Notes under the pieces: model-generated | The model's input: the letters and a program-made list of their open reading frames with translations, nothing else | The model's database searches: none | What the model was told of the DNA's origin: nothing | Part shown: piece by piece, positions 1 through 8,059 of the stretch | Layout of the letters: every line of letters begins with the position of its first letter | Numbering within the stretch: position 1 is the first letter of the stretch | Program-made: the position numbers and the translations under genes | Assembly: GCF_041224425.1 (NCBI RefSeq) | Contig: NZ_JBGFGL010000085.1 | Span: forward strand, 124,001-188,000 | DNA: 64,000 bases | DNA from: Psychroserpens sp041224425 | GTDB taxonomy: Bacteria; Bacteroidota; Bacteroidia; Flavobacteriales; Flavobacteriaceae | Direction of reading: 5' to 3'

Positions 1-1
1 T

Positions 2-187
2 TTTAAGGAGATTACTTTGACAGGGTTGGTCAATAATCTGTTTAATGAAACATATGTTTCCAACGGATATTATTACACATTTGATGATGATTATTCAAAT
101 CCTGGAACGATTTCCACAATTGAAGGAGTTGGATTTTACCCACAGGCTACCACCAATTTTTTACTTGGTGCAACCTTAAAATTCTAA
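2..187 (+). CDS. C-terminal end of a TonB-dependent outer-membrane receptor (partial)
   Basis: The reading frame is open from the left edge and gives the last 61 residues of a protein. The end, ATTNFLLGATLKF, has the alternating pattern and terminal Phe of an outer-membrane beta-barrel recognised by the BAM machinery. The preceding LTGLVNNLFNETYVSNGYYY is the usual late-barrel strand of TonB-dependent receptors, where a conserved NLFN(K/E)xY motif occurs. Substrate cannot be told because the plug and most of the barrel lie outside the window. The gene is followed by a hairpin terminator. Confidence 0.8.
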   Translation, partial: FKEITLTGLVNNLFNETYVSNGYYYTFDDDYSNPGTISTIEGVGFYPQATTNFLLGATLKF

Positions 188-210
188 TTAGGAGAAACGT
201 ATTTTAAAAG

Positions 211-241
211 AACCCTTAGTAAAAAAACTAAGGGTTTTTAT
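211..241. terminator. Bidirectional intrinsic terminator
   Basis: A perfect 9-bp stem (211-219 with 228-236) closes an A-rich loop and is followed by a T run. It sits between the convergent receptor gene and the leftward lipoprotein gene. T-rich flanks on both strands suggest it serves both. Confidence 0.8.
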
Positions 242-673
242 TTAGTTCGTAATGGTTAAATCAGAACCATTTACGCTAACTCGGTATTCCTTCAAGGCAC
301 AAGGTAATTGGGCACCATCAGCAAAACCTGTAAGTAAGTTATATTTATTGGCATCTTGACAGCCACAAGTAACAATAGTGCCTTCAAGAGTCATGATTGA
401 ACAGACATCTGGAACGTGATTAGGATCAGCAGCATCGTAGGCTCTGAAATTTCCTCCTACATTAGTGACATAAATACCAGCATTGCCCTCATTGGCTATA
501 TAAACCGAATTGGTAGAAAATGCCAATTGGCTGTATTGAGGTAAACTTAAACTTATGGTTCTGTTAATGCCAAAGTCGGATAGAAAATTACAATTATCAT
601 TAGTGTCGTCATCTTTTTTACATCCGACAATAACCAAACAAACAAATACTAAAATCAAAGGTCTCATAGCCAT
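242..673 (-). CDS. Small hypothetical lipoprotein
   Basis: The 143-residue product begins with a short hydrophobic segment ending in VIVGC, a good lipobox, followed by KKDDDTNDNC. The mature form would be a lipid-anchored envelope protein. ATG codons at residues 1 and 3 are both possible starts. The rest has several Cys residues and no recognised domain. It is a single gene facing away from greA. Function unknown. Confidence 0.7.
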   Translation of the reverse strand: MAMRPLILVFVCLVIVGCKKDDDTNDNCNFLSDFGINRTISLSLPQYSQLAFSTNSVYIANEGNAGIYVTNVGGNFRAYDAADPNHVPDVCSIMTLEGTIVTCGCQDANKYNLLTGFADGAQLPCALKEYRVSVNGSDLTITN

Positions 674-723
674 ATTTTTCGCGTCTAAATTACAACAATT
701 TTATAGGTCAATTAAATATTTTG

Positions 724-731
724 TATCTTTG
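724..731 (+). promoter_or_regulatory. Promoter -7 element for greA
   Basis: TATCTTTG matches the Bacteroidota primary sigma -7 consensus TAnnTTTG. The -33 region is not a clear match. It lies about 100 bp upstream of the greA start, leaving a leader with two hairpins. Confidence 0.55.
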
Positions 732-737
732 TAGTCT

Positions 738-763
738 AAATCTCGTGTCAACGAGATTTTTTC
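738..763 (+). terminator. Terminator-like hairpin in the greA leader
   Basis: A perfect 9-bp stem (738-746 with 751-759) with a GTCA loop is followed by a run of T. It lies downstream of the -7 box and upstream of greA on the same strand, so it could act as an attenuator. No leader peptide is visible. Confidence 0.45.
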
Positions 764-764
764 A

Positions 765-788
765 TTAGTCCCGAACTCGTTCGGGATA
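765..788. repeat. Short palindromic repeat (CCCGAAC/GTTCGGG)
   Basis: A 7-bp perfect inverted repeat (770-776 with 779-785) separated by TC, flanked by TAGT and ATA. Its form resembles the short dispersed palindromes of flavobacterial intergenic regions. No second exact copy was seen in this window. Confidence 0.5.
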
Positions 789-831
789 TTTTGAATATAG
801 AGATTGATGATATTACGTAAACGTATGAATT

Positions 832-1305
832 ATGAGTAAAGTATCTTATTATACTGCAGAAGGATTAAAAAAGCTTAGAGATGAGCTACAACAACTTAAA
901 GATATAGAGCGTCCAAAAGCTTCACAAGCCATAGCTGACGCAAGAGATAAAGGCGATTTAAGTGAAAATGCCGAATACGACGCTGCTAAAGAGGCTCAAG
1001 GTCTTTTGGAAATGAAGATTTCCAAGCTTGAAGAGACTTTGTCTAATGCACGTGTTATTGACGAATCACAAATGGATACATCTAAGGTTTTGGTGTTGTC
1101 TAAAGTGAAAATAAAAAACCAAACCAATGGAATGGAGATGACTTACACATTAGTGGCAGATGGAGAAGCTGACTTAGCATCTGGTAAAATTTCTGTGAAC
1201 TCTCCAATTGGTAAGGGACTTTTAGGTAAATCTGTAGGAGAAGTTGCCGAAGTACAAGTTCCTAATGGAACCATGAAATTTGACGTTTTGGAAATTAGCC
1301 GTTAA
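832..1305 (+). CDS. greA: Transcription elongation factor GreA
   Basis: GreA enters the secondary channel of RNA polymerase and stimulates cleavage of backtracked transcripts. The 157-residue length is standard. The N-terminal coiled coil (about residues 1-75) carries the acidic tip motif with DARDKGDLSENAEYDAAKE, which places the catalytic acidic residues. The C-terminal part (about 80-157) is the FKBP-like polymerase-binding domain, with SPIGKGLLGKSVGE near its end. It is followed by a strong terminator. The ATG at 832 fits the family N-terminus (MSKVSYYTAEGLKKL). Confidence 0.97.
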   Translation: MSKVSYYTAEGLKKLRDELQQLKDIERPKASQAIADARDKGDLSENAEYDAAKEAQGLLEMKISKLEETLSNARVIDESQMDTSKVLVLSKVKIKNQTNGMEMTYTLVADGEADLASGKISVNSPIGKGLLGKSVGEVAEVQVPNGTMKFDVLEISR

Positions 1306-1343
1306 GAGAATAGCAGATAGTATTTCAACTTCAAAAAAACTTT

Positions 1344-1375
1344 AAAAGATTCCTATTGCTTAGGAATCTTTTTAT
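1344..1375 (+). terminator. Intrinsic terminator after greA
   Basis: A 12-bp perfect stem (1344-1355 with 1361-1372) with a 5-nt loop is followed by TTTTTA. Confidence 0.85.
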
Positions 1376-1408
1376 ATTTACAAGTACTATAAATTAATCA
1401 ATTAACCG

Positions 1409-1798
1409 ATGGCTTCTATCTTCTCAAAGATTATTGCTGGTGAAATTCCATCTTATAAAGTAGCAGAAACCGATGACTTTCTTGCCTTTCTAGATATTAA
1501 TCCAAATGCCAAAGGACATACCTTATGTATTCCCAAAAAGGAAGTCGATAAAATATTCGATCTTGATGAGGCTACTTATACTGAACTCATGAAATTTTCA
1601 CGTAAAGTTGCCATTGCTATTGAAAAAGCAGTTCCTTGTAAACGTGTTGGGATGACCGTTATTGGTCTGGAAGTACCTCATGTTCATGTGCACTTAATTC
1701 CGTTAAATACTATGGAAGATGCACGCTTTACGAGTAAAGCTTCTTTAAAAAGTGACGATTTTGAGGCTATTGCAAAAAGAATTTCTTCTTATTTATGA
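1409..1798 (+). CDS. HIT family nucleotide-binding protein
   Basis: A 129-residue histidine-triad protein, likely a cytoplasmic dinucleoside or nucleoside-phosphoramidate hydrolase of the HINT type. It starts with the typical ASIFSKIIAGEIPSYKV and ends with the active-site triad HVHVHLIP near residue 91. The middle Asp and Asn residues of the fold (FLDINPNAKGHTL) are present. The reading frame overlaps the last bases of the convergent gene by 6 bp. The natural substrate cannot be told. Confidence 0.93.
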   Translation: MASIFSKIIAGEIPSYKVAETDDFLAFLDINPNAKGHTLCIPKKEVDKIFDLDEATYTELMKFSRKVAIAIEKAVPCKRVGMTVIGLEVPHVHVHLIPLNTMEDARFTSKASLKSDDFEAIAKRISSYL

Positions 1799-2155
1799 TG
1801 CGCTTGGAAACACGCCCATAATAAACAAAAGAACTGTCAAGAATAAAATCAAATCAAGAATAATAAAAATCCAACCTGCCTTTTTCAGCTTAAAGGATTT
1901 TGGTCTAGGAGAAACAGCTCTTTTGTGATATGCAACGACTTGCTCAATGTTGTCTGTCCAACTTACAGGAAATATATCTGTATTACATACGTTGCAATGC
2001 ATTTCGTTGATGGTGTCTTTAGTAATGGCCTTATAAAAAAGATTTTCGACAAGTTTTTGTTTGAACGTTAGCTCTAAGCCTTCATTAGAGTAACACTCTG
2101 GGCAATTATTGTTGAGTTTAACTTCCTTTAATGTAAAATATTGGCTAGTCTTCAT
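1793..2155 (-). CDS. Hypothetical membrane protein with zinc-ribbon-like Cys pairs
   Basis: A 120-residue protein. Two CxxC knuckles, NNCPECYS (about residue 18) and HCNVCNT (about residue 54), suggest a zinc ribbon. A C-terminal hydrophobic segment (about 92-115) would anchor it in the membrane, with the ribbon probably in the cytoplasm. It is convergent with the HIT gene and stands just downstream of the sensor kinase on the same strand, with a gap of about 55 bp. Function unknown. Confidence 0.65.
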   Translation of the reverse strand: MKTSQYFTLKEVKLNNNCPECYSNEGLELTFKQKLVENLFYKAITKDTINEMHCNVCNTDIFPVSWTDNIEQVVAYHKRAVSPRPKSFKLKKAGWIFIILDLILFLTVLLFIMGVFPSAS

Positions 2156-2209
2156 AATAACAACCGTAATCTATTGAAAAGCTTTGCTTTAGGCGTTCAA
2201 GATTTAAAG

Positions 2210-3364
2210 TTAAGAAATTAATCTTAAGGAGATTTGCATGGTTGTTCCTTTTCCGATGTCTGAACGCAAGACTTTAATTTTTCCTTTATGGTAATCTTCA
2301 ATAATTCGTTTAGCAAGAGATAAGCCCAATCCCCAACCTCTTTTCTTACTGGTATAACCTGGTTGAAAAATAGTATTGAAATGTTGTTTGGCAATACCTT
2401 TACCAGTATCAGTCACTTGAACCTTGACAAATTTACCATCATTTTCAATGCTAATTTTAATATGGCCTTTGCCCTTCATAGCATCTATAGCATTCTTAAC
2501 TAGATTTTCAATGGTCCAGCTGTAGAGTTGTTGGTTAAGCTCAACCATAATAGCTTGTTCAGGCACCGAAATCTCAAAGTCGATCAGATTGGAAGATCGC
2601 GCTTTTAAATAATCGTAAGAATCTAATGTTTCCTTTACAATATCGATTGCTTTCAATGTTGGAACAGAACCAATTTTGCTGAACCTTTCCGTTATGGTCT
2701 GTAGTCTAGAAATATCTTTTTCGATTTCAGATAAATATTCAGGATTTACCTGTTCTGACCTTAAAATTTCAGTCCAACCAACCAAAGAAGAAAGCGGAGT
2801 TCCAATTTGGTGCGCAGTTTCTTTTGCCATACCAGTCCATAGCTTGTTTTGATCGGCAGTTTTTGAACTCTTGTAAAAAAAGTATACTACAGCAGCGAAT
2901 AAAAAAATGATCACTAGTAAGGCTAGAGGATAGTATTTTAACTTGTTGAGTAGTGGAGAATTTCCATAATACATGGTGCCATAAAGCTTGTCGTCTGCAA
3001 CGACTTGAATTGGTGTATTCTCATTTTGAAATCTTGTTTTTAACTTTTCAAGATACTGATTTGGGTTTGACACACGAGTTGTGTCTATATTTCTTATGCT
3101 TCCTATAGTTCCTCCAGGAACAATCAGTATCATTGGAGTTGTGGTGTTGCTTTCAATAATTCTAGACGTCATTTCAATTTCATCGTCACTTTCAGATTCT
3201 ATCAAGGTCTCTTGCGCAAACGACCAAAGTTCCATTTTGGTGCGCTCTTCAGCCTTAAAGTTTTGAAAGAATACATACGTGTTCCAGAGAATTAATGAGA
3301 TGATAATAAATGAGGCCACAATGATAATCCATCGCGACATATTTCGGTTTATGGTAAATGCCAT
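2210..3364 (-). CDS. Sensor histidine kinase (orphan)
   Basis: A 384-residue membrane kinase. Transmembrane segments lie at about residues 11-30 and 145-164, with an extracytoplasmic loop between. The H-box (KETAHQIGTPLSSL, phospho-acceptor His185) is the variant common in Bacteroidota kinases. The N-box (ENLVKNAIDAM), G1 (DTGKGI) and G2 (GWGLGLSLAK) complete an intact HATPase domain. No response regulator is adjacent, so its partner must lie elsewhere. The signal is unknown. Start: ATG at residue 1; the next Met (residue 9) is also possible. Confidence 0.93.
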   Translation of the reverse strand: MAFTINRNMSRWIIIVASFIIISLILWNTYVFFQNFKAEERTKMELWSFAQETLIESESDDEIEMTSRIIESNTTTPMILIVPGGTIGSIRNIDTTRVSNPNQYLEKLKTRFQNENTPIQVVADDKLYGTMYYGNSPLLNKLKYYPLALLVIIFLFAAVVYFFYKSSKTADQNKLWTGMAKETAHQIGTPLSSLVGWTEILRSEQVNPEYLSEIEKDISRLQTITERFSKIGSVPTLKAIDIVKETLDSYDYLKARSSNLIDFEISVPEQAIMVELNQQLYSWTIENLVKNAIDAMKGKGHIKISIENDGKFVKVQVTDTGKGIAKQHFNTIFQPGYTSKKRGWGLGLSLAKRIIEDYHKGKIKVLRSDIGKGTTMQISLRLIS

Positions 3365-3460
3365 GAACAGTTTTTTTGAATTCTTAAATATAATGTAAAT
3401 CTGTTAATAATATTGTTCCAACAAGGTTGGAAATCACTTTTATAACTTTATCATATTGGT

Positions 3461-3468
3461 TACATTTG
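3461..3468 (+). promoter_or_regulatory. Promoter -7 element for the flavin-reductase-like gene
   Basis: TACATTTG fits the TAnnTTTG consensus and lies 30 bp before the ATG at 3498. The upstream region is T-rich without a clean TTTG. Confidence 0.5.
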
Positions 3469-3497
3469 TCACTTGATAAACAAAACTGAATTAAGGC

Positions 3498-4367
3498 ATG
3501 GCAAGCTTCGATCCTAAAGATATTTCCACTGGAAGATTACATGGTTATTTATTGAGTTCGGTGGCACCAAGACCTATTGCTTTTGCAAGCACACTTGATG
3601 CTGATGGAAACCCTAATTTGTCCCCATTTAGTTTTTTTAATGTCTTTAGTGCCAATCCTCCAATTTTAGTGTTTTCGCCAGCGCGACGCGTGAGAAATAA
3701 CACAACTAAGCACACCTTGGAAAATGCAGAAGCTACTAAGGAAGTTGTTATCAATGTGGTGAGTTACGATATCGTGCAGCAGATGTCGCTAAGTAGTACC
3801 GAATATGCTAAAGGTGTCAACGAGTTTAGTAAATCTGGTTTGACGATGTTGGAATCTGAAACCGTTAAGCCTTTTAGAGTGGCCGAATCGCCAGTACAAT
3901 TTGAGTGTAAGATTAATGATATTATCAAGTTAGGTTCTGAAGGTGGTGCAGGCAACTTAATCATTTGTGAAGTTTTGAAATTTCATATTGACGATGCTGT
4001 TTTAAATGAAGACCAAACCATTAATCAAATCAAATTGGATTTGGTGGCAAGAGCTGGAGGAAATTATTACAGCCGAGCTAAAAACGGTTTTTTTGAAGTG
4101 CCTAAACCTTTATCAACGCTTGGTATTGGTGTTGATGCTATGCCTAATGTGGTTAAAAACAGCATGATTTTAACAGGTAACGATTTAGGTATGTTAGGCA
4201 ATGTTGAAGAATTGCCAACTAAAGAGGAAATCGAAGCTTTTATCAATGATGTTAGTGAACGCTACCCAGACATTAGGGAAATGTCACACAGACAAAAACA
4301 TAAAATCGCTAGAAACTACTTGAGTTATGGTGATGTGAATAGCGCATGGAAACTGCTATTATCTTAA
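3498..4367 (+). CDS. Flavin reductase-like (FMN-binding split-barrel) protein
   Basis: A 289-residue cytoplasmic protein of the flavoredoxin / DIM6-NTAB type. The N-terminal half holds the FMN-binding split barrel, with VAPRPIAFASTLDADGNPNL and SPFSFFNVFSANPPI as the characteristic motif. The later part (about 200-289) is an added helical tail usual for the Bacteroidota group. Such proteins bind FMN and pass electrons from NAD(P)H, but the partner is unknown. It is transcribed alone toward the DUF3127 gene, 41 bp downstream. Confidence 0.88.
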   Translation: MASFDPKDISTGRLHGYLLSSVAPRPIAFASTLDADGNPNLSPFSFFNVFSANPPILVFSPARRVRNNTTKHTLENAEATKEVVINVVSYDIVQQMSLSSTEYAKGVNEFSKSGLTMLESETVKPFRVAESPVQFECKINDIIKLGSEGGAGNLIICEVLKFHIDDAVLNEDQTINQIKLDLVARAGGNYYSRAKNGFFEVPKPLSTLGIGVDAMPNVVKNSMILTGNDLGMLGNVEELPTKEEIEAFINDVSERYPDIREMSHRQKHKIARNYLSYGDVNSAWKLLLS

Positions 4368-4408
4368 AAAAGAAATTAACATATAAATTATAAATATTAT
4401 TTAGAAGA

Positions 4409-4780
4409 ATGGAAGTACAAGGAAGAATTAAAATGATAGGTGAAACACAAACCTTTGGTAGCAATGGGTTTAGAAAAAGAGAGATAGTTGTAACTACTGA
4501 AGAGCAATATCCACAGCATATTTTGGTTGAGTTTGTTCAAGATAAAACAGACTTGCTTAATAACTATGAAGTGGGACAAAATGTTAAAATCAATATCAAC
4601 TTAAGAGGTCGTGAGTGGGTAAATCCACAAGGAGAAACTAAATATTTCAACTCTATCCAAGGATGGCGTATCGAAAGCTTACAACAAGCTTCAGATAATA
4701 TGCCTCCAGTTGCTCCAGATGAGGCGTTTGAGCCAGCTACAAACTTAAATGAAGAAGATCATGATGATCTGCCTTTCTAA
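4409..4780 (+). CDS. DUF3127 domain protein (single-strand-binding-like OB fold)
   Basis: A 123-residue protein of a family largely confined to Bacteroidota. The opening MEVQGRIKMIGETQTFGSNG and the central NVKININLRGREW are typical. The acidic tail ending in EEDHDDLPF resembles the C-terminal tip of SSB proteins, including the final DDLPF. The fold is predicted to be an OB barrel, and nucleic-acid binding is an inference from this resemblance. It is followed by a terminator. Confidence 0.85.
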   Translation: MEVQGRIKMIGETQTFGSNGFRKREIVVTTEEQYPQHILVEFVQDKTDLLNNYEVGQNVKININLRGREWVNPQGETKYFNSIQGWRIESLQQASDNMPPVAPDEAFEPATNLNEEDHDDLPF

Positions 4781-4812
4781 GTTGTTCTGAACAAAGATTA
4801 TTTTCAAAAGTT

Positions 4813-4847
4813 AAAGACTTCAATTTTGTATTGAGGTCTTTTTTTGT
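4813..4847 (+). terminator. Intrinsic terminator after the DUF3127 gene
   Basis: A 12-bp stem (4813-4824 with 4830-4841, one G-T wobble) is followed by seven T. Confidence 0.85.
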
Positions 4848-4878
4848 ATTTTAAAATAAAAATCGCATTTCAGATTCT

Positions 4879-5505
4879 ATGGAGTTTTTAGGTAAAGAAC
4901 TTGCTTTTCCTGAGGTTTCTAAAGCATCAAAGGATGGCTTATTGGCTTTTGGTGGCGATTTGTCTCCTGATCGACTTATTTTGGCATATCAAAACGGAAT
5001 CTTTCCTTGGTATGATGAAAACAGTCCTATTTTATGGTGGTCGCCAGATCCGCGTTTTGTGCTATTCCCAGAAAAGTTGAAGGTTTCCAAAAGCATGAAA
5101 CAAGTGCTTCGCAATGGAAATTTCAGAATGACCATAAATTTGGCTTTTGAAGAAGTCATTTCCAATTGTTCAAAGATTAAGCGTGATAGTCAGCAAGGCA
5201 CATGGATTACCAATGAATTGAAGGATGCTTATATCAATTTATATCATTTGGGAGTTGCTAAATCGGTTGAGGTTTGGCAAAACAAACAATTGGTTGGCGG
5301 ACTTTATGGTGTAGATCTAAACAATGGTGTATTCTGTGGTGAAAGTATGTTCAGTAAGGTAAGTAATGCGAGCAAGTTTGGCTTTATCAGTTTTATTCAA
5401 AAATCAAATTACAAACTCATTGATTGCCAGGTTTACACCAATCATCTCGACAGTTTGGGTGCCGAGGAGATTTCTCGTGAGGAATTCTTGAGGTTTTTGG
5501 GTTAA
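4879..5505 (+). CDS. aat: Leucyl/phenylalanyl-tRNA--protein transferase
   Basis: Aat transfers Leu or Phe from aminoacyl-tRNA to proteins with N-terminal Lys or Arg, marking them for the ClpS/ClpAP N-degron pathway. The 208-residue length fits. Diagnostic blocks are visible: GLLAFGGDLSPDRLILAYQNGIFPW near the start, WWSPDPRFVLFP, and VGGLYGVDLNNGVFCGESMFS. The start at 4879 gives the family N-terminus. The gene ends 4 bp inside the convergent DUF2490 gene. Confidence 0.97.
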   Translation: MEFLGKELAFPEVSKASKDGLLAFGGDLSPDRLILAYQNGIFPWYDENSPILWWSPDPRFVLFPEKLKVSKSMKQVLRNGNFRMTINLAFEEVISNCSKIKRDSQQGTWITNELKDAYINLYHLGVAKSVEVWQNKQLVGGLYGVDLNNGVFCGESMFSKVSNASKFGFISFIQKSNYKLIDCQVYTNHLDSLGAEEISREEFLRFLG

Positions 5506-6188
5506 ATATTCAAATCAACTGACGTATTGAAAAAAAGAACCTCTTCAGTTTTGATATTGATTTTATCCAGTCGCAATTCCACTCCAAATTCCAGGTTAAG
5601 GTCTTCCGACAACAACAGTCCTAATGCAGGCGACAAACGATAATCCAATTCTGGTTTGCTGATTTTTGTACTCGTCCATAAGGCTTCATTAGAAAGAACC
5701 AAGTAAGTTTCACCAACATCAAGTTTTAATCCTTGTAAGGGTAAATCCAAAGCCAATCGATATCGAAATCGGAAGGCTGTAAAATGGTCATAAAAACGTT
5801 GTTCACTTCTGAAACGATGTCCAAAGCGTAAGGTTTTAAGTATAGATTTTCTATTGTATTGCTGTGTCAATCTTAGCTCATTACTCGAGTCTTCAAAAGC
5901 ATTACGATTTCTGTACATAATTCCGAAAGCAACACTTTGTCTCAAGTCTATTTTAAAGTTGGAAAAGTGGCTCATTTGAAGTTGTCGCATTCGATACCCA
6001 GCTTCGTTGTCGGTATATAGAAACGCTCTATTACTCAACTCAAAATTAACACTGTAAAGTTTATCAAAGGAATGTCGAATTGAAAAAGCATTTTCATTAA
6101 AGATGTCTGTATCTTCTTGAGAATAGCTAAGATTTACAAGAACAAGAAAGAATATTACAAACAGTCTTTTAGTACATAATGTATTCAT
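5502..6188 (-). CDS. DUF2490 family exported beta-barrel-like protein
   Basis: A 228-residue protein with a signal peptide (LFVIFFLVLVNLSYS, cleavage near SYSQED). The mature part alternates short aromatic and polar strands with repeated R/F-rich segments, as in small outer-membrane barrels, and ends in DLNI. It matches the DUF2490 pattern, whose function is unknown. Its start overlaps the end of the upstream gene by 20 bp, so tag, the 194-residue exported protein and this gene are probably one transcript. Confidence 0.75.
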   Translation of the reverse strand: MNTLCTKRLFVIFFLVLVNLSYSQEDTDIFNENAFSIRHSFDKLYSVNFELSNRAFLYTDNEAGYRMRQLQMSHFSNFKIDLRQSVAFGIMYRNRNAFEDSSNELRLTQQYNRKSILKTLRFGHRFRSEQRFYDHFTAFRFRYRLALDLPLQGLKLDVGETYLVLSNEALWTSTKISKPELDYRLSPALGLLLSEDLNLEFGVELRLDKINIKTEEVLFFNTSVDLNI

Positions 6189-6753
6189 AACTATCCTGTT
6201 GTAAGGTTCTTTCTCTTAAAAATATTCCATTTTCATCAAAGGTCATTTCCTTAATTTGCCAATCCTTATCATATTTTAAAGCCACAACGATTTCATAGTT
6301 AGAGAGTGTGTTTTTTCTTTGAGATAAAACGGATTTTAAAAATTGCTGTGGTGATTTTGAATCGTTAAATGGATACTGTTCTTGAATCTTTAAAAAGTCA
6401 AATTTGGAATAATGGGTTTTTAGATAGGAATTGATTTTGCTTCTGATGTCATCTGCAATCTGACGTTCTTTGATTTCAACTTCAATATCCTCAAGTATAC
6501 CTGAAGCATTAAATTCAACACTAAACCAATGCTTATCATACTTGAATTTAGTTTCAAAACTTAAATTTTCACCATCGGTTTCTTTGTAATGACGAATTCG
6601 TCTAACATCCTTGGTAATAGAAGTGATGACGTTTTGTGATTGTTCAGGAAACGCATCAAGAGCAATTCGAGATTCTTTCTCATTTTTGGTTTGCGAATGC
6701 AGGTTTAGAGTCAAACAGAATAATAAGATGCCAAATATTTTATACTTCATCAT
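6169..6753 (-). CDS. Exported hypothetical protein (PepSY-like)
   Basis: A 194-residue protein with a signal peptide (IFGILLFCLTLNLHS). Two repeats of the type KYDKHWFSVEFNASGILEDIEVEIK and KYDKDWQIKEMTFDENGIFLRE recall PepSY-like periplasmic domains, but this is a pattern resemblance only. It overlaps the end of tag by 14 bp and the start of the DUF2490 gene by 20 bp, which is strong evidence for translational coupling. Confidence 0.65.
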   Translation of the reverse strand: MMKYKIFGILLFCLTLNLHSQTKNEKESRIALDAFPEQSQNVITSITKDVRRIRHYKETDGENLSFETKFKYDKHWFSVEFNASGILEDIEVEIKERQIADDIRSKINSYLKTHYSKFDFLKIQEQYPFNDSKSPQQFLKSVLSQRKNTLSNYEIVVALKYDKDWQIKEMTFDENGIFLRERTLQQDSYEYIMY

Positions 6754-7303
6754 ATCTAAAACAGTTCACTTCATGATCGTTCACCATTCCAGTAGCTTGC
6801 ATGTGTGCATAAACGACAGTAGAGCCTACAAATTTGAAGCCTCGTTTTTTTAAATCCTTACTGATCGTGTCACTTAAGGCTGTATTGGCAGGAGCGCTCT
6901 TATAATTTTTAAGTTTGTTTTTGATGGGTGTGTGGTTGACAAATCCCCAAATATAGTTGGAAAAGGAACCAAATTCTTTTTGAACTTCCATAAATGCTTG
7001 GGCATTGGTAACGGTCGCCTTTACTTTCAGTTTGTTTCTGATGATGCCTTCATCTTGAAGTAGTTTGTCAATTTTGGTTTGATTGTATTTGGCTACTTTT
7101 TTATAATTGAAATTATCAAAGGCTTTTCTGAAATTTTCACGCTTTCTCAAAACGGTAATCCAACTTAATCCAGCTTGAAAGGTTTCCAAAATCAAAAACT
7201 CAAAAAGGGTATCATCATCCTTTACGGGAACACCCCATTCTTCATCGTGATAGGCTTCATATAATGGGTCACCAAGACACCAGCCACATCTATGTTTTTG
7301 CAT
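6740..7303 (-). CDS. tag: DNA-3-methyladenine glycosylase I
   Basis: Tag removes 3-methyladenine from alkylated DNA, opening base-excision repair. The 187-residue length is standard. The zinc-site start HRCGWCLGDPLYEAYHDEEWG and the C-terminal HMQATGMVNDHEVNCFRY carry the zinc-binding Cys and His residues. The conserved LILETFQAGLSWITVLRKRENF lies near residue 50. It is the first gene of a leftward three-gene overlap group. Confidence 0.96.
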   Translation of the reverse strand: MQKHRCGWCLGDPLYEAYHDEEWGVPVKDDDTLFEFLILETFQAGLSWITVLRKRENFRKAFDNFNYKKVAKYNQTKIDKLLQDEGIIRNKLKVKATVTNAQAFMEVQKEFGSFSNYIWGFVNHTPIKNKLKNYKSAPANTALSDTISKDLKKRGFKFVGSTVVYAHMQATGMVNDHEVNCFRYDEV

Positions 7304-7438
7304 AACTAAAGTATTGTGATTAAAAATAGTAAGTTTTTAATTAACCTTTCGTCTTATTTCAAACGAATTAATGAGCATTGTGATTTCTGACTTAAGTCAT
7401 ATGTCACAGTTGCGAATTGTAGTAAATTGCAACAAAAA

Positions 7439-8059
7439 ATGAACACATTGGAAGACCTATCAGTTAAAGACACCATAAAGCAAAGTTTAACAAGATCTAT
7501 TTCATATCAAGATTATAGAGAACTTGTTTCAAAGTTAGCAGAAGAAGGTAAAACTTCTGGACCTGAACAAACGGAAGCCTTAATAAATTATACCATGCTC
7601 AACAATCGACGTATGAAACGTTGGGATAAAACTGTTAAAATTTCTGAACAAGATCAAAAGCGTATCAAAAGTTATTCTCAAAATATCACCTGGTTGGTCA
7701 TTACTGAAAGCTGGTGTGGTGATGCTGCTCATGTCACTCCTGTTTTGAATAAAATTGCTGAACTTTCCGAAGGTATAAACTTAAAGCTCGTGTTTAGAGA
7801 TGAAAATCCTGAGCTTATGGATCAGTTCCTGACTAATGGCAATAGAGCTATCGCTAAGTTGATAATGATTGATAACGATTCTGGAAATGTTATTGATACT
7901 TATGGCCCTAGACCAAGTGAAGCCACTAAAATGGTTAACGACTACAAATCAGAACATGGAAAACTAACACCTGAATTTAAAGAAGATTTACAACGTTGGT
8001 ATAACAAAAACAAAGGTCAAAATATCATTTCTGATGTTTTGGAATTATTAGCTGTTTAA
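7439..8059 (+). CDS. Thioredoxin-fold protein with a single active-site Cys
   Basis: A 206-residue cytoplasmic protein of the thioredoxin superfamily. The motif region reads ITESWCGDAAHVTP: Cys93 is present but the position of the second Cys of CxxC is Ala96. It therefore cannot do ordinary dithiol exchange by that pair. The C-terminal part matches the group (TYGPRPSEATKMV). I chose the ATG at 7439; a TTG 12 bp upstream adds four residues and is less likely. Role unknown. Confidence 0.82.
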   Translation: MNTLEDLSVKDTIKQSLTRSISYQDYRELVSKLAEEGKTSGPEQTEALINYTMLNNRRMKRWDKTVKISEQDQKRIKSYSQNITWLVITESWCGDAAHVTPVLNKIAELSEGINLKLVFRDENPELMDQFLTNGNRAIAKLIMIDNDSGNVIDTYGPRPSEATKMVNDYKSEHGKLTPEFKEDLQRWYNKNKGQNIISDVLELLAV

